Origin: Ascidiimonas meishanensis
Lineage (GTDB): Bacteria > Bacteroidota > Bacteroidia > Flavobacteriales > Flavobacteriaceae
Assembly: GCF_037782385.1 (NCBI RefSeq)
Contig: NZ_JBBEXD010000001.1
Span: 496,001-560,000, forward strand
Length of the DNA: 64,000 bases
Direction of reading: 5' to 3'
Below the pieces are notes generated by a model. The model did no database searches. It saw nothing but the letters and a program-made list of their open reading frames with translations, and was not told the DNA's origin. Position 1 is the first letter of the stretch; each line of letters starts with the position of its first letter. Below are positions 54,691 to 63,587 of this stretch, one piece after another. The position numbers were made by a program, and so were the translations under genes.

Positions 54691-55992
54691 ATGAATTATT
54701 CAAGTTTAAACAATAACTCATCCAAGACAAGCTTCAAAGAAGCCGTTATTAAAGGAATTGCTCCTGATCGCGGACTTTATTTCCCTGAAGATATTAAGCC
54801 ACTTCCAACAGATTTTATTGAAAATCTTCAGAACCTGAGTCATGAAGAAATTGCTATGATAGCAATAGAGCAGTTTGTTGGTGATGAAATTCCAAAGAAA
54901 GAACTCCAACAAATTATTAAAGAGACTTTATGTTTTGAGTTTCCGATAGTAAAAATTGCAGACCACATTTATTCACTGGAACTATTTCATGGCCCAACTA
55001 TGGCTTTCAAAGACGTGGGTGCACGATTTATGGCGCGTTGTTTAAGGTACTTCAATAAAGATACCCAAGATAGAGAAGTTACAGTTCTGGTAGCTACATC
55101 TGGAGATACAGGTGGGGCAGTTGCAAGTGGTTTTCTTGGCGTAAAGGGGGTTAAAGTAGTAATCCTCTACCCTTCTGGAAAAGTGAGTGATATTCAAGAA
55201 AAACAATTAACCACACTCGGCCAGAATATTACAGCACTTGAAGTAGATGGTACATTTGACGATTGCCAGGAAATGGTAAAATCAGCATTTATTGATTCTC
55301 AACTTTCATCCATCTCCCTTACCTCTGCAAATTCAATAAATGTTGCTAGATGGTTACCTCAAATGTTGTACTTTTTTTTCGCCTATAAAGCTCTAGTGAC
55401 TTCTAATGAAAAAGTAGTTTTTTCTGTACCTAGTGGAAATTTTGGTAATATTTGTGCTGGAATGGTAGCCGCTCGTTTAGGCTTGCCTATTCATCACTTT
55501 ATTGCATCTACTAATGTAAATGATACTGTTTTACAATTTTTAGAAACTGGAATATATCAACCAAAGCCATCTAAACAAACCATCTCAAATGCAATGGATG
55601 TTGGAAATCCGAGTAATTTTATCAGGATTCAAAAACTTATGAATAATGACATTCATAAATTAAAATCTGTGTTTTCCTCATATAGCTATACAGACAAGGA
55701 AACAAGAAGAGCACTAAAATCTATTTATAAAACTTCCGGTTATATAGCAGATCCGCATGGAGCAGTTGGTTATTTAGGGCTTAATGATTATCTGAACACA
55801 GAAGATGATAATTGCTTGGGTATTTTTTTAGAAACTGCACATCCAGTAAAATTCAGAGATGTTGTAGAACCCATTATTGGTAAAAAACTAGAAATCCCCT
55901 CTCAGATAAAAGAGGTAATGGATAAAGAGAAAAAAAGTATTAAAATAGATAGCTACGAAAAATTGAAGTCTTATCTTCTTGAATCTTTATAA
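54691..55992 (+). CDS. thrC: Threonine synthase
   Basis: A 433-residue PLP enzyme. The Schiff-base Lys107 is in GPTMAFKDVGARF. The phosphate-binding and glycine-rich parts are LVATSGDTGGAVASGFLG and VFSVPSGNFGNICAGM. The N-terminal extension PDRGLYFPEDI is typical of class II (bacterial) threonine synthases. It converts O-phosphohomoserine to threonine. The gene lies 29 bases after thrB. Confidence 0.96.
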   Translation: MNYSSLNNNSSKTSFKEAVIKGIAPDRGLYFPEDIKPLPTDFIENLQNLSHEEIAMIAIEQFVGDEIPKKELQQIIKETLCFEFPIVKIADHIYSLELFHGPTMAFKDVGARFMARCLRYFNKDTQDREVTVLVATSGDTGGAVASGFLGVKGVKVVILYPSGKVSDIQEKQLTTLGQNITALEVDGTFDDCQEMVKSAFIDSQLSSISLTSANSINVARWLPQMLYFFFAYKALVTSNEKVVFSVPSGNFGNICAGMVAARLGLPIHHFIASTNVNDTVLQFLETGIYQPKPSKQTISNAMDVGNPSNFIRIQKLMNNDIHKLKSVFSSYSYTDKETRRALKSIYKTSGYIADPHGAVGYLGLNDYLNTEDDNCLGIFLETAHPVKFRDVVEPIIGKKLEIPSQIKEVMDKEKKSIKIDSYEKLKSYLLESL

Positions 55993-56076
55993 ATTAATCT
56001 TTAAAAAGAGAAATTATTGATCTTTAGCTCCTCAAAACAAAATTGTATTCTTAACAAGGATTACATGTATTTTCAA

Positions 56077-56084
56077 TAAATTTG
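56077..56084 (+). promoter_or_regulatory. gcvT promoter -7 element
   Basis: TAAATTTG, exact match to TAnnTTTG and followed by C as often seen, 54 bases before the gcvT start. No clear -33 element. Confidence 0.5.
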
Positions 56085-56138
56085 CGCAACTTAAATTCAG
56101 AATAATTCATTTTGAGTCTATTGCCAAAACTATTTTAA

Positions 56139-57215
56139 ATGAAGAATACAATCCTTACTGATGTCCATATTGCGCTGGGTGCTAAAATGGTTCCTTTTGC
56201 AGGTTACAACATGCCTGTTCAATATGAGGGTGTTACTATAGAACATGAAACTGTAAGAAAGGAAACAGGTGTTTTTGATGTAAGCCATATGGGTGAATTT
56301 CTAGTAAAAGGGCCTAACGCGCTTGAACTCATTCAAAAAGTAACCAGTAATGATGCCTCGAAATTAGAAATTGGTAAAGCCCAATATAGTTGCTTTCCTA
56401 ATGATAATGGAGGTATTGTAGATGATCTTATTGTTTACCAAATAAAAGAAGAAGAGTATTTATTAGTGGTAAATGCATCTAACATTGAAAAAGACTGGAA
56501 ATGGATCAATCAACACAACGATGTAAATGCAACCCTGCAAAATATATCTGATGATTTTTCTTTATTAGCCATTCAAGGTCCTAAAACAGCTGAAAAAATT
56601 GCATCACTAACCTCTGTAGATTTAGATAGTATTAAATATTATCATTTTGAAATTGGAGATTTTGCAGGTGCAGAGCATGTTATTATTTCTGCAACTGGAT
56701 ATACAGGAAGTGGAGGTTTTGAAATCTATTGTCATAATAAAGATGCAAAACAAATTTGGGAAAAATTAATGGACTTAGATATTAAGCCAATAGGTCTAGC
56801 CGCAAGAGATACGTTAAGATTGGAAATGGGATATTGTTTGTATGGAAATGATATAGATGATCATACTTCTCCTTTAGAAGCTGGTCTGGGTTGGATTACC
56901 AAATTTTCAAAAGACTTTGTGAACTCAGAAAATTTAAGAAAACAAAAAGAAGAAGGAATTACAAAAAAATTAGTAGGTTTTGAATTGTTAGAACGCGGTA
57001 TTCCAAGAAAAGACTATCAAATTACTAATGAAGAAGGCAACATCTTAGGTATAGTCACCAGTGGTACTATGGCTCCATCAATTGGAAAAGGAATTGGTCT
57101 AGGATATGTACCTATAGCGCTTTCTAAGCCTGAAAGCCTTCTTTATATCCAAATTAGAAAGAAGCTTATTCCTGCAAAAGTGATCAAACTCCCTTTTTAT
57201 AAAAATGATAAATAA
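56139..57215 (+). CDS. gcvT: Glycine cleavage system aminomethyltransferase (T protein)
   Basis: A 358-residue GcvT. MVPFAGYNMPVQYEGVTIEHETVRKETGVFDVSHMGEF (in parts) gives the N-terminal domain, including the conserved Asp in FDVSHMGE. FEIYCHNKDAKQIWEKLMD and GLAARDTLRLEMGYCLYGNDID follow, and the C-terminal barrel has VTSGTMAPSIGKGIGLGYV. It passes the methylene group from the lipoyl H protein to tetrahydrofolate. gcvH and gcvP are not in the window. It overlaps glsA by 11 bases. Confidence 0.96.
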   Translation: MKNTILTDVHIALGAKMVPFAGYNMPVQYEGVTIEHETVRKETGVFDVSHMGEFLVKGPNALELIQKVTSNDASKLEIGKAQYSCFPNDNGGIVDDLIVYQIKEEEYLLVVNASNIEKDWKWINQHNDVNATLQNISDDFSLLAIQGPKTAEKIASLTSVDLDSIKYYHFEIGDFAGAEHVIISATGYTGSGGFEIYCHNKDAKQIWEKLMDLDIKPIGLAARDTLRLEMGYCLYGNDIDDHTSPLEAGLGWITKFSKDFVNSENLRKQKEEGITKKLVGFELLERGIPRKDYQITNEEGNILGIVTSGTMAPSIGKGIGLGYVPIALSKPESLLYIQIRKKLIPAKVIKLPFYKNDK

Positions 57216-58128
57216 GGTTGACTTTCAGCAAGTTTTGGATCGTATTCAGCAAAAAGCATTTACCACTAAAAACAGAGGTCAAGTAGCTACGTATATCCCT
57301 GAGCTAAAAACAGTGGATTTAAATAAATTTGGTATCCATTTAAGAACCAACAGTAATCAGCAATTTAATGTAGGGGATGCTTTTGAAAAGTTCTCAATTC
57401 AAAGTATTTCCAAAGTATTGACATTGGCACAGGCGTCAAGAATACTTGGAGCAGATATTTTAGAACGTGTAGATGTAGAACCCTCCGGAAATCCATTCAA
57501 TTTTCTATCCTTGCTAGAACTGGAAAAAGGAATTCCTCGAAATCCGTTTATCAATGCAGGTGCTTTGGTGATTTCGGATATGCTGGTATCTCAATTTGAA
57601 GACCCAAAAAAAGCTTTTTTACAGTATGTACGCGAATTAACAGATGACGAAGATATTCACTATGATGAGGCTGTTGCAGCCTCTGAAAAAGCTACAGGTT
57701 ATAGAAACTATGCAGCAGCAAACCTACTAAAGTCATTCAATAACCTTCATAACGATGTTGAAAAAGTACTAGATTTTTATTTCTACCAGTGTTCTTTGGC
57801 AATGTCTTGTGAGCAACTCACCAAAGCATTTTATATTTTTACCCATGGAGGGAAATGTACTAGAAACAAAACATTCTTAACACTGGGTCAAGTAAAAAGG
57901 ATTAATGCATTAATGATTACATGTGGGTTTTATGATGAAGCTGGAGAATTTGCTTTTGAAGTTGGTCTTCCCGGAAAAAGTGGTGTAGGTGGAGGTATTG
58001 TAGCAGTACTACCTGGAATGTACTCTATAGCCGCGTGGTCTCCTGGATTAAATGCAAAAGGAAATTCTACTTTAGGCATGCAAGCATTAGAAAGGTTTAC
58101 TACTTTAACCGGACTCTCTATATTTTAA
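57205..58128 (+). CDS. glsA: Glutaminase
   Basis: A 307-residue serine-dependent glutaminase. The beta-lactamase-like SxxK is S67-I-S-K70 in FSIQSISKVLTLAQ. NPFINAGALVISDM, SEKATGYRNYAAANLL and GLPGKSGVGGGIVAVLPG are the other family motifs. It hydrolyses glutamine to glutamate and ammonia. Length matches the bacterial GlsA family. The start ATG lies in the last codons of gcvT, so the two are translationally coupled. Confidence 0.95.
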   Translation: MINKVDFQQVLDRIQQKAFTTKNRGQVATYIPELKTVDLNKFGIHLRTNSNQQFNVGDAFEKFSIQSISKVLTLAQASRILGADILERVDVEPSGNPFNFLSLLELEKGIPRNPFINAGALVISDMLVSQFEDPKKAFLQYVRELTDDEDIHYDEAVAASEKATGYRNYAAANLLKSFNNLHNDVEKVLDFYFYQCSLAMSCEQLTKAFYIFTHGGKCTRNKTFLTLGQVKRINALMITCGFYDEAGEFAFEVGLPGKSGVGGGIVAVLPGMYSIAAWSPGLNAKGNSTLGMQALERFTTLTGLSIF

Positions 58129-58133
58129 TTGAT

Positions 58134-58961
58134 TTGAAAAAAATTCTCATATTAGGAGGCAGCGGATTTATAGGTAATACCCTTTACAGGGAATTATGTG
58201 CTTATTTTGATACTTATGGTACCTATTTCACCGCAAAGTCTTTTTCTAAAAACAAACATTTTTTTCAATTTGACTTTGAAAGAGAAGGATTAGACATACT
58301 ATTGAATGAGTTAAAACCAACCCATATAATTTCATGCTTGAGAGGTAATTTTGAAGGACAAATTGAATTACATGAAGAAATTGTTTCCTACAGCATTCAA
58401 ACGGGATGTAAAATACTCTTTCTTTCTTCTGCAAATGTGTTTGATGCCTTTAGTAATTATCCCTCTTATGAATATGATAAAACCCTCTCTGAAAGTATTT
58501 ATGGAAAACTAAAAATTAGAATTGAAAATCTCTTTTTACGTCTGCCAGAAAAACATTATTGCATTATACGATTACCTATGGTTTTTGGCTTCCAGTCTCC
58601 CAGAGTGAAAGAAATAAAAGAGAGTATTATTCATAAAGAACCTTATGAAGTTTTTCCTGATTTAGTAATGAATGTAACAACTGCAGATAGATTAGCGCTT
58701 CAGATTCATTACATTATTAATAGAAATAAGAAAGGAATTTTTCATCTAGGGAGTACAGATCTAATACATCATGATGAATTTATAAAAGAAATGATAGAAA
58801 AACTGAATCTGGCTAACCCTACGTTCAAGAATGTTTATACTTCTAATTTTGATCGTTTTCTGGCGGTACTGCCAAAGGATAAATTATTGCCTAAGAATTT
58901 ACAAATAACTAGCAGTGAGGTAATTGAAGATACTATTAGCCCTCTTAAAAAAAAGAATTAA
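58134..58961 (+). CDS. NAD-dependent epimerase / RmlD-like sugar-nucleotide reductase
   Basis: The start is set at TTG 58134, six bases after glsA, which puts the Rossmann motif KKILILGGSGFIGNTLYREL at the N-terminus (275 residues). An in-frame ATG at 58035 lies inside glsA. The protein has ILFLSSANVFDAFSNYPSYEYDK, with a Ser and a Tyr in place of the usual YxxxK spacing (ESIYGKLKIRIENLFLR gives Y-x2-K), and a C-terminal GIFHLGSTDLIHHDEF. This fits the RmlD/extended-SDR group. The substrate is unknown, and the pairing with glsA and phhB is not informative. Confidence 0.78.
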   Translation: MKKILILGGSGFIGNTLYRELCAYFDTYGTYFTAKSFSKNKHFFQFDFEREGLDILLNELKPTHIISCLRGNFEGQIELHEEIVSYSIQTGCKILFLSSANVFDAFSNYPSYEYDKTLSESIYGKLKIRIENLFLRLPEKHYCIIRLPMVFGFQSPRVKEIKESIIHKEPYEVFPDLVMNVTTADRLALQIHYIINRNKKGIFHLGSTDLIHHDEFIKEMIEKLNLANPTFKNVYTSNFDRFLAVLPKDKLLPKNLQITSSEVIEDTISPLKKKN

Positions 58962-58983
58962 TTCATTTTAAAACCATACGATT

Positions 58984-59271
58984 ATGAAAAAATACACAGA
59001 AAGAGAAATTGAAAGTAACCTGAAAAAACTAGAAGGATGGGAATACCTGGATAATGCGATAGAAACTACTTTTGAATTTCCAGATTTCAAAGACACTTTT
59101 TCAGTAATGTCAAGAATTGCTTTTGAAGCAGAGGCACTGCATCATCACCCAGACTGGACTAACGTTTATAATAAATTAACCATACGCTTATCTACACATG
59201 ATGCTGGAGGAGTCACCGAAAAAGATTTTGAACTTGCCCAGGTAATTGAAAATATAATTCAAAGCGAATAA
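58984..59271 (+). CDS. phhB: Pterin-4a-carbinolamine dehydratase
   Basis: A 95-residue PCD. EAEALHHHPDWTNVYNKLTI holds the active-site HHxP (His53-His55, Pro56, Trp58), and LSTHDAGGVTEKDFELAQVIE completes the family signature. It recycles the 4a-hydroxy-pterin made by phenylalanine hydroxylase. No hydroxylase gene is adjacent. It follows the SDR gene by 22 bases. Confidence 0.93.
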   Translation: MKKYTEREIESNLKKLEGWEYLDNAIETTFEFPDFKDTFSVMSRIAFEAEALHHHPDWTNVYNKLTIRLSTHDAGGVTEKDFELAQVIENIIQSE

Positions 59272-59308
59272 GTAGTGGTTAGCGGTTTTCAAAATTTTAC
59301 AATTTCGC

Positions 59309-59316
59309 TACATTTG
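59309..59316 (+). promoter_or_regulatory. yebC promoter -7 element
   Basis: TACATTTG, exact match to TAnnTTTG, 22 bases before the yebC start. Confidence 0.5.
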
Positions 59317-59337
59317 TATTATTAAATACTAAATTTT

Positions 59338-60054
59338 ATGGGAAGAGCTTTTGAATTCAGAAAGGCAAGGAAAATGAAACGTTGGTCTGCCATGGCTAAA
59401 ACCTTTACAAGAATAGGTAAAGATATTGTGATGGCGGTAAAGGAAGGAGGGCCGAACCCTGAATCTAATTCAAGACTTAGAGCTGTTATACAGAATGCTA
59501 AGGCTGTCAATATGCCTAAAGATAATATTGAAAGAGCCATAAAGAAAGCATCTGATAAGAATACTGAAAATTATAAAGAGGCTCTATTTGAAGGGTATGC
59601 TGCTAATGGAATTGCAGTCTTGGTAGAAACAGCTACCGATAATAATAACAGAACTGTTGCCAATGTTCGCAGTTATTTTAATAAATGTAATGGTAGTTTG
59701 GGTACCAGTGGTTCTGTAGAATTTATGTTTGATCACAGCTGTAATTTTAGAATTACTCCTGAAGGTTTAGACCCCGAAGAATTAGAACTAGAATTTATAG
59801 ATTTTGGCGTTGAAGAAGTGTTTGTTGATGATGATGGTATTATGCTTTATGCACCCTTTAACAGCTTTGGAGCCATTCAAAAAGAACTGGAAAACCGCCA
59901 AATTGAAATCCTATCTTCTGGGTTTGAGCGAATTCCTCAAGTTACTAAAAGCCTAACCGAAGAAGAAGCTACTGATGTAGAGAAGCTACTGGAATTACTG
60001 GAAGAAGATGATGATGTTCAAAATGTATATCATACTATGCAAGAAACAGAATAA
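59338..60054 (+). CDS. yebC: YebC/PmpR-family protein (TACO1-like)
   Basis: A 238-residue protein of the YebC family. MGRAFEFRKARKMKRWSAMAKTFTRIGKDI is the basic N-terminal domain, GGPNPESNSRLRAVIQNAKAVNMPKDNIERAIKKA follows (in parts), and the acidic C-terminal domain ends EDDDVQNVYHTM. Usual YebC begins MAGHSKWxNI. The variant here (GRAFEFRKARK) is the form common in Bacteroidota. Family members act as transcription regulators or as translation factors that relieve stalling on proline runs. Confidence 0.94.
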   Translation: MGRAFEFRKARKMKRWSAMAKTFTRIGKDIVMAVKEGGPNPESNSRLRAVIQNAKAVNMPKDNIERAIKKASDKNTENYKEALFEGYAANGIAVLVETATDNNNRTVANVRSYFNKCNGSLGTSGSVEFMFDHSCNFRITPEGLDPEELELEFIDFGVEEVFVDDDGIMLYAPFNSFGAIQKELENRQIEILSSGFERIPQVTKSLTEEEATDVEKLLELLEEDDDVQNVYHTMQETE

Positions 60055-60073
60055 ACATTTCTTTCTGTAAATC

Positions 60074-60108
60074 AAAAGCGTGAATTTTTAGAATTTCACG
60101 CTTTTTTT
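60074..60108 (+). terminator. yebC terminator
   Basis: AAAAGCGTGAA / TTTCACGCTTTT with a 9-base loop and a following T tract. Confidence 0.88.
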
Positions 60109-60175
60109 ATAAGATCACGCAACCAATATTGAAATTGGCAGACTAAAAAGAAAGAACCAAAGCTAATTTATTTGT

Positions 60176-61438
60176 ATGAAACTTAATTTTCTATTCAGTA
60201 TTGTCACTTTACTAATATTCAGCAGTTGCACTGTAGACGACAGTCAAGATATTGCACAACAGGAACCTACTGCTATACTCACCCTTGAAATGGACAGCGA
60301 TTATCTACAACAAGGAGATACTTTTTATTACTTGGTACAGAATATAGAGGACGAAAACATCACATCTGGATTTGGAAGTCTTAATAATAGCCAATCTATT
60401 ACTTTAGAAAGTAATAATGAGCTTGATGGTTTAAATGTTAGTTTATTTACATACAGAGCTAATCAAAATCGTATAGAAGCTAAAACCTATTTGAATATAA
60501 ATCCAGAACAACTAATTACAATAAGGTCAAGACCCTCTGGGACCTCAACGGAATCTGTACAAGTACAATTATCAAACGTACCCAATCGCCTAGATGAATT
60601 TGTGTTTTCTGCAAACAACCGATTCACTCCAGGAAGTCTCTCTATCATACCTCCAAACACCGAAACCTCATTTGGCATTGGAAATTATGCGAATCTTCAG
60701 ACTACTTTTACTACTATAGAAGACGTCTCCTCAAGTATTCCAAAATATCAAGTTTTGACACTTACCAGTGATGAGGTTAATCAAGTTGATGTAGCCGCTG
60801 GAACCGAAATGGAAAATAGTCACCAAATAACAAGTTCTATAAGCGATGTACAATTAAGAACAAAACTAGTTGGATATCAAAATAGCGACTTTGAAAATCC
60901 AGATGGTAATAATTTACTTTACAATACGTATAGTCCGGTTCTTTCACAAAATAATTTCACCGTATACTCTATGAATAATTTCTTTAGTAACTATCAGTTG
61001 AGCATCTATGCTCAAAATGTTAATGCAGCATACTTACAAGTAACAAATGGTACAATTCCGTCTGAATTTACTCCAATTGATCCTGTTTTGACTATTGAGC
61101 AGGCTTCATTTTTAAATTATCAAATAAATACAGATAATACTTTTACCACTTCCAAAACCTTCTGGACGTTGAAAGGTGAAAACGGTATCTCTGATGCGCT
61201 AAGATGGGAAGTATATGCAAACGGCAATCAATCTAATTTCACTTCATTATCTAGTATTCCTGCGAATTTACCGGAAGATTTTGACGCGTTGAAAGATCTA
61301 GAAGAACTACATCTAGAATATGCCCGAGCAATTGAAGTTCCAAACACAAATTACGACGAACTTATAACTATCATATTTGACGGAAATGACCTTAGTCTTT
61401 TACCAATAATCTATAGTAAAACTATAGATACTCCGTAA
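60176..61438 (+). CDS. Hypothetical lipoprotein
   Basis: A 420-residue lipoprotein (lipobox IFSSC, Cys18, followed by acidic TVDDSQD as is usual for exported flavobacterial lipoproteins). The body is rich in Asn, Ser and Thr and mostly beta, without a domain that I recognise. A short repeated feel (TxExNNEL, TxTxxEDVSS) suggests tandem immunoglobulin-like strands, but this is not certain. It is convergent with the next minus-strand operon. Confidence 0.65.
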   Translation: MKLNFLFSIVTLLIFSSCTVDDSQDIAQQEPTAILTLEMDSDYLQQGDTFYYLVQNIEDENITSGFGSLNNSQSITLESNNELDGLNVSLFTYRANQNRIEAKTYLNINPEQLITIRSRPSGTSTESVQVQLSNVPNRLDEFVFSANNRFTPGSLSIIPPNTETSFGIGNYANLQTTFTTIEDVSSSIPKYQVLTLTSDEVNQVDVAAGTEMENSHQITSSISDVQLRTKLVGYQNSDFENPDGNNLLYNTYSPVLSQNNFTVYSMNNFFSNYQLSIYAQNVNAAYLQVTNGTIPSEFTPIDPVLTIEQASFLNYQINTDNTFTTSKTFWTLKGENGISDALRWEVYANGNQSNFTSLSSIPANLPEDFDALKDLEELHLEYARAIEVPNTNYDELITIIFDGNDLSLLPIIYSKTIDTP

Positions 61439-61486
61439 ATAAACTTTTTGATTTAGTATAACCTGGGGTAAAACCTGGGTTCTTTC

Positions 61487-62041
61487 TTAAGAAATAGATT
61501 CTTCCCAAGAATATTCAGGAACCTTTCCTATTACTCCCTTAAAAAAGGATTTCATAAAAGTAAAATCTTTCTCTTTATCGTCTGTAGGATAAAAAGCCTC
61601 TGATATTTTTACCGTTTTTGTTCCAAAATCAAACGCTACCATTACAATGGGAACCTCTGCTTCAATGGCTATATAATAGAATCCCGTTTTCCATTGATCA
61701 ACTTTTTTCCGAGTTCCTTCGGGAGCCAATGATAATCTGAAAACTTCTCTGTTTTTAAAAATAGCTGCAATAGCCTTTACTTTATCTTGACCAGATGTGC
61801 GATCTATAGGTGCCCCTCCCATCCATCTAAAATAAGCACCAAAAGGCCATCTAAATATTTCTTTCTTACCTATAAAATTAATTTCAATTTTTTTAATCGC
61901 TCTTAACAATACACCTATATAGAAATCATGCCAACTGGTATGCGGAACTACAATTATGACCATCTTTTTAACGTCTGGGAATTCTCCCTCTATCTTCCAT
62001 CTAAGTATCTTGTAAAAAATAATTTTTGAAATCCAGTGCAT
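61487..62041 (-). CDS. 1-acylglycerol-3-phosphate acyltransferase-like protein
   Basis: A 184-residue PlsC-type acyltransferase. The catalytic HxxxxD is in VVPHTSWHDFYIGV, with His-Thr-Ser-Trp-His-Asp, and the glycerol-phosphate-binding motif is APEGTRKK. It lacks the N-terminal membrane helix of classic PlsC and is short, like the Bacteroidota group near lipid A or ornithine-lipid genes. Its start shares one base with the stop of the preceding gene (TAATG), so it is translationally coupled. Confidence 0.85.
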   Translation of the reverse strand: MHWISKIIFYKILRWKIEGEFPDVKKMVIIVVPHTSWHDFYIGVLLRAIKKIEINFIGKKEIFRWPFGAYFRWMGGAPIDRTSGQDKVKAIAAIFKNREVFRLSLAPEGTRKKVDQWKTGFYYIAIEAEVPIVMVAFDFGTKTVKISEAFYPTDDKEKDFTFMKSFFKGVIGKVPEYSWEESIS

Positions 62042-62502
62042 TAGTTCATTTTATCAATTATTATTTTGTCTTGCATTGAAAGTTGGTATTCTGAAATAAA
62101 TTTATGCTTACTTGGAAATAAATATACCATAAGTATTACAGCAAACAAAGGAATTAAAAGGTAGAGTAAAGAACCGGAATTTAAAAACTGAAAAATTGCA
62201 AAGAAAGAAGGCCCTTCTAACAATGCCATTTTAATAATAATTTTTGTTTGATAATTAGATATTTTAGCGGATAAATTATAGGAGGTTGGAGGCACTAAGA
62301 ATCTATTCACTAAGTAAAACGCAGCAATCGCTCCAGAAAAAAAAAGCATAAATGCTATGGGTAGCATAAAATCTTCCGCATCATAATCCATGGAAACAGT
62401 ATCTTGTAACCATAATGAAATAACTAAAAAAAATGCGATCCCAGATAGGAGCCCTATCCCTATTACCTGAATTGTTTTAAACTGATTTGTTTGTTGATTC
62501 AT
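62041..62502 (-). CDS. Small four-helix membrane protein
   Basis: The start is set at ATG 62502 (MNQQTNQFKTIQVIG), two bases after the kdnB stop. A longer frame would run back into kdnB. It gives 153 residues with four hydrophobic helices (about 9-30, 40-62, 85-110 and 110-128) and a polar tail. No family is recognised with certainty. It sits inside a tightly packed operon between kdnB and an acyltransferase. Confidence 0.7.
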   Translation of the reverse strand: MNQQTNQFKTIQVIGIGLLSGIAFFLVISLWLQDTVSMDYDAEDFMLPIAFMLFFSGAIAAFYLVNRFLVPPTSYNLSAKISNYQTKIIIKMALLEGPSFFAIFQFLNSGSLLYLLIPLFAVILMVYLFPSKHKFISEYQLSMQDKIIIDKMN

Positions 62503-62504
62503 CG

Positions 62505-63587
62505 CTAAATTTTTTCGTAAATGTTTTGTAACTTTTTTGGAGTTATGATGCTTTTCCAATCTTTCCCTAAAGCATTCTCCCATAGCGGTTCCAAGCTTAG
62601 GGCAATTTGCGTCATTTTAAGATAATCTGCTTCACTAAGATTTGCACAAATCCCTTTGCGTAACTCTACCTCGTTTATCTCTTTCATTTTTTTAAAGGTT
62701 TTTACACCTTCTGGATAGTACTCTTCTAAATGATCAAATACCAAACAATTTCCTTCTCCATGACGAATGCCTAAAACGTAAGAGAGCCCGTAACTTATTG
62801 CATGTGCTATGCCTACTTGAGAATAAGCAATACTCATGCCTCCATGCCATGAAGCCATCATTAATTTGCTTCTGCTTTCATTATTAGAGATATTAGTATT
62901 CGTAAAAACATCTAGACATAAATCAAATGCTTTCTCTCCATAGCTTTGGCTAAAGGCATTTAAAAAACTTCCATTAAGTGACTCTATACAATGTATATAG
63001 CAGTCCATTCCTGTATAAAACCATTGTTCTTTTGATACACCTTGGGTTAATTGTGGATCTAACACTACCTGATCAAAAGGAGTAAAATCTGAATTTATTC
63101 CTAATTTTTTATCGGGCCCCGAAAGCACCGTTGTTCTAGACACTTCTGCTCCAGTACCGCTAATAGTGGGTATTCCAACATGATATAATCCCTTATTACT
63201 TACCAAGTCCCATCCCTGATAGTCTGCAGCATTCCCTGAGTTTGTAAAGAGTAAAGAGACTGCTTTCGCTAAATCCATTACGGTACCACCACCTATGCCA
63301 ATAATACCATCTGGTGAAGGTGACACATTATTTTTAATGTGATCTACCAGAATATCTACTTGAGCTGTTTTAGGCTCCTCATCGGCAGAAATAAAAATAA
63401 TTCTATCATTGAATAATACTGGAATACGAGAAATCACATCAATTTTTCTCTCAAAAATATCATCTACAAGAAATATAAAAGCAGAGTCACTATTTTTCCT
63501 TTTGGGAAGTAATATCTCATGCAACTGGTCAAAACAACCATTACCAAACATTACTCTGGGCACCATTGGAAAGTTTTTAAATCTCAT
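62505..63587 (-). CDS. kdnB: 3-deoxy-D-manno-octulosonate 8-oxidase (KdnB-like iron alcohol dehydrogenase)
   Basis: A 360-residue iron-dependent alcohol dehydrogenase. The start is the ATG of a TGATG overlap at 63587 (MRFKNFPMVPRVMFGNG). NAD-binding GIIGIGGGTVMDLAKAVSLL and the metal motif VGIAHAISYGLSYVLGIRHG are clear. DYQGWDLV, YHVGIPTISGTGAEVSRTTVLSG and QWFYTGMDCYIHCIESL match KdnB of Shewanella closely. KdnB oxidises C8 of Kdo so that KdnA can aminate it, giving 8-amino-Kdo for LPS. kdnA is not in the window and may lie upstream, beyond the right edge. Confidence 0.85.
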   Translation of the reverse strand: MRFKNFPMVPRVMFGNGCFDQLHEILLPKRKNSDSAFIFLVDDIFERKIDVISRIPVLFNDRIIFISADEEPKTAQVDILVDHIKNNVSPSPDGIIGIGGGTVMDLAKAVSLLFTNSGNAADYQGWDLVSNKGLYHVGIPTISGTGAEVSRTTVLSGPDKKLGINSDFTPFDQVVLDPQLTQGVSKEQWFYTGMDCYIHCIESLNGSFLNAFSQSYGEKAFDLCLDVFTNTNISNNESRSKLMMASWHGGMSIAYSQVGIAHAISYGLSYVLGIRHGEGNCLVFDHLEEYYPEGVKTFKKMKEINEVELRKGICANLSEADYLKMTQIALSLEPLWENALGKDWKSIITPKKLQNIYEKI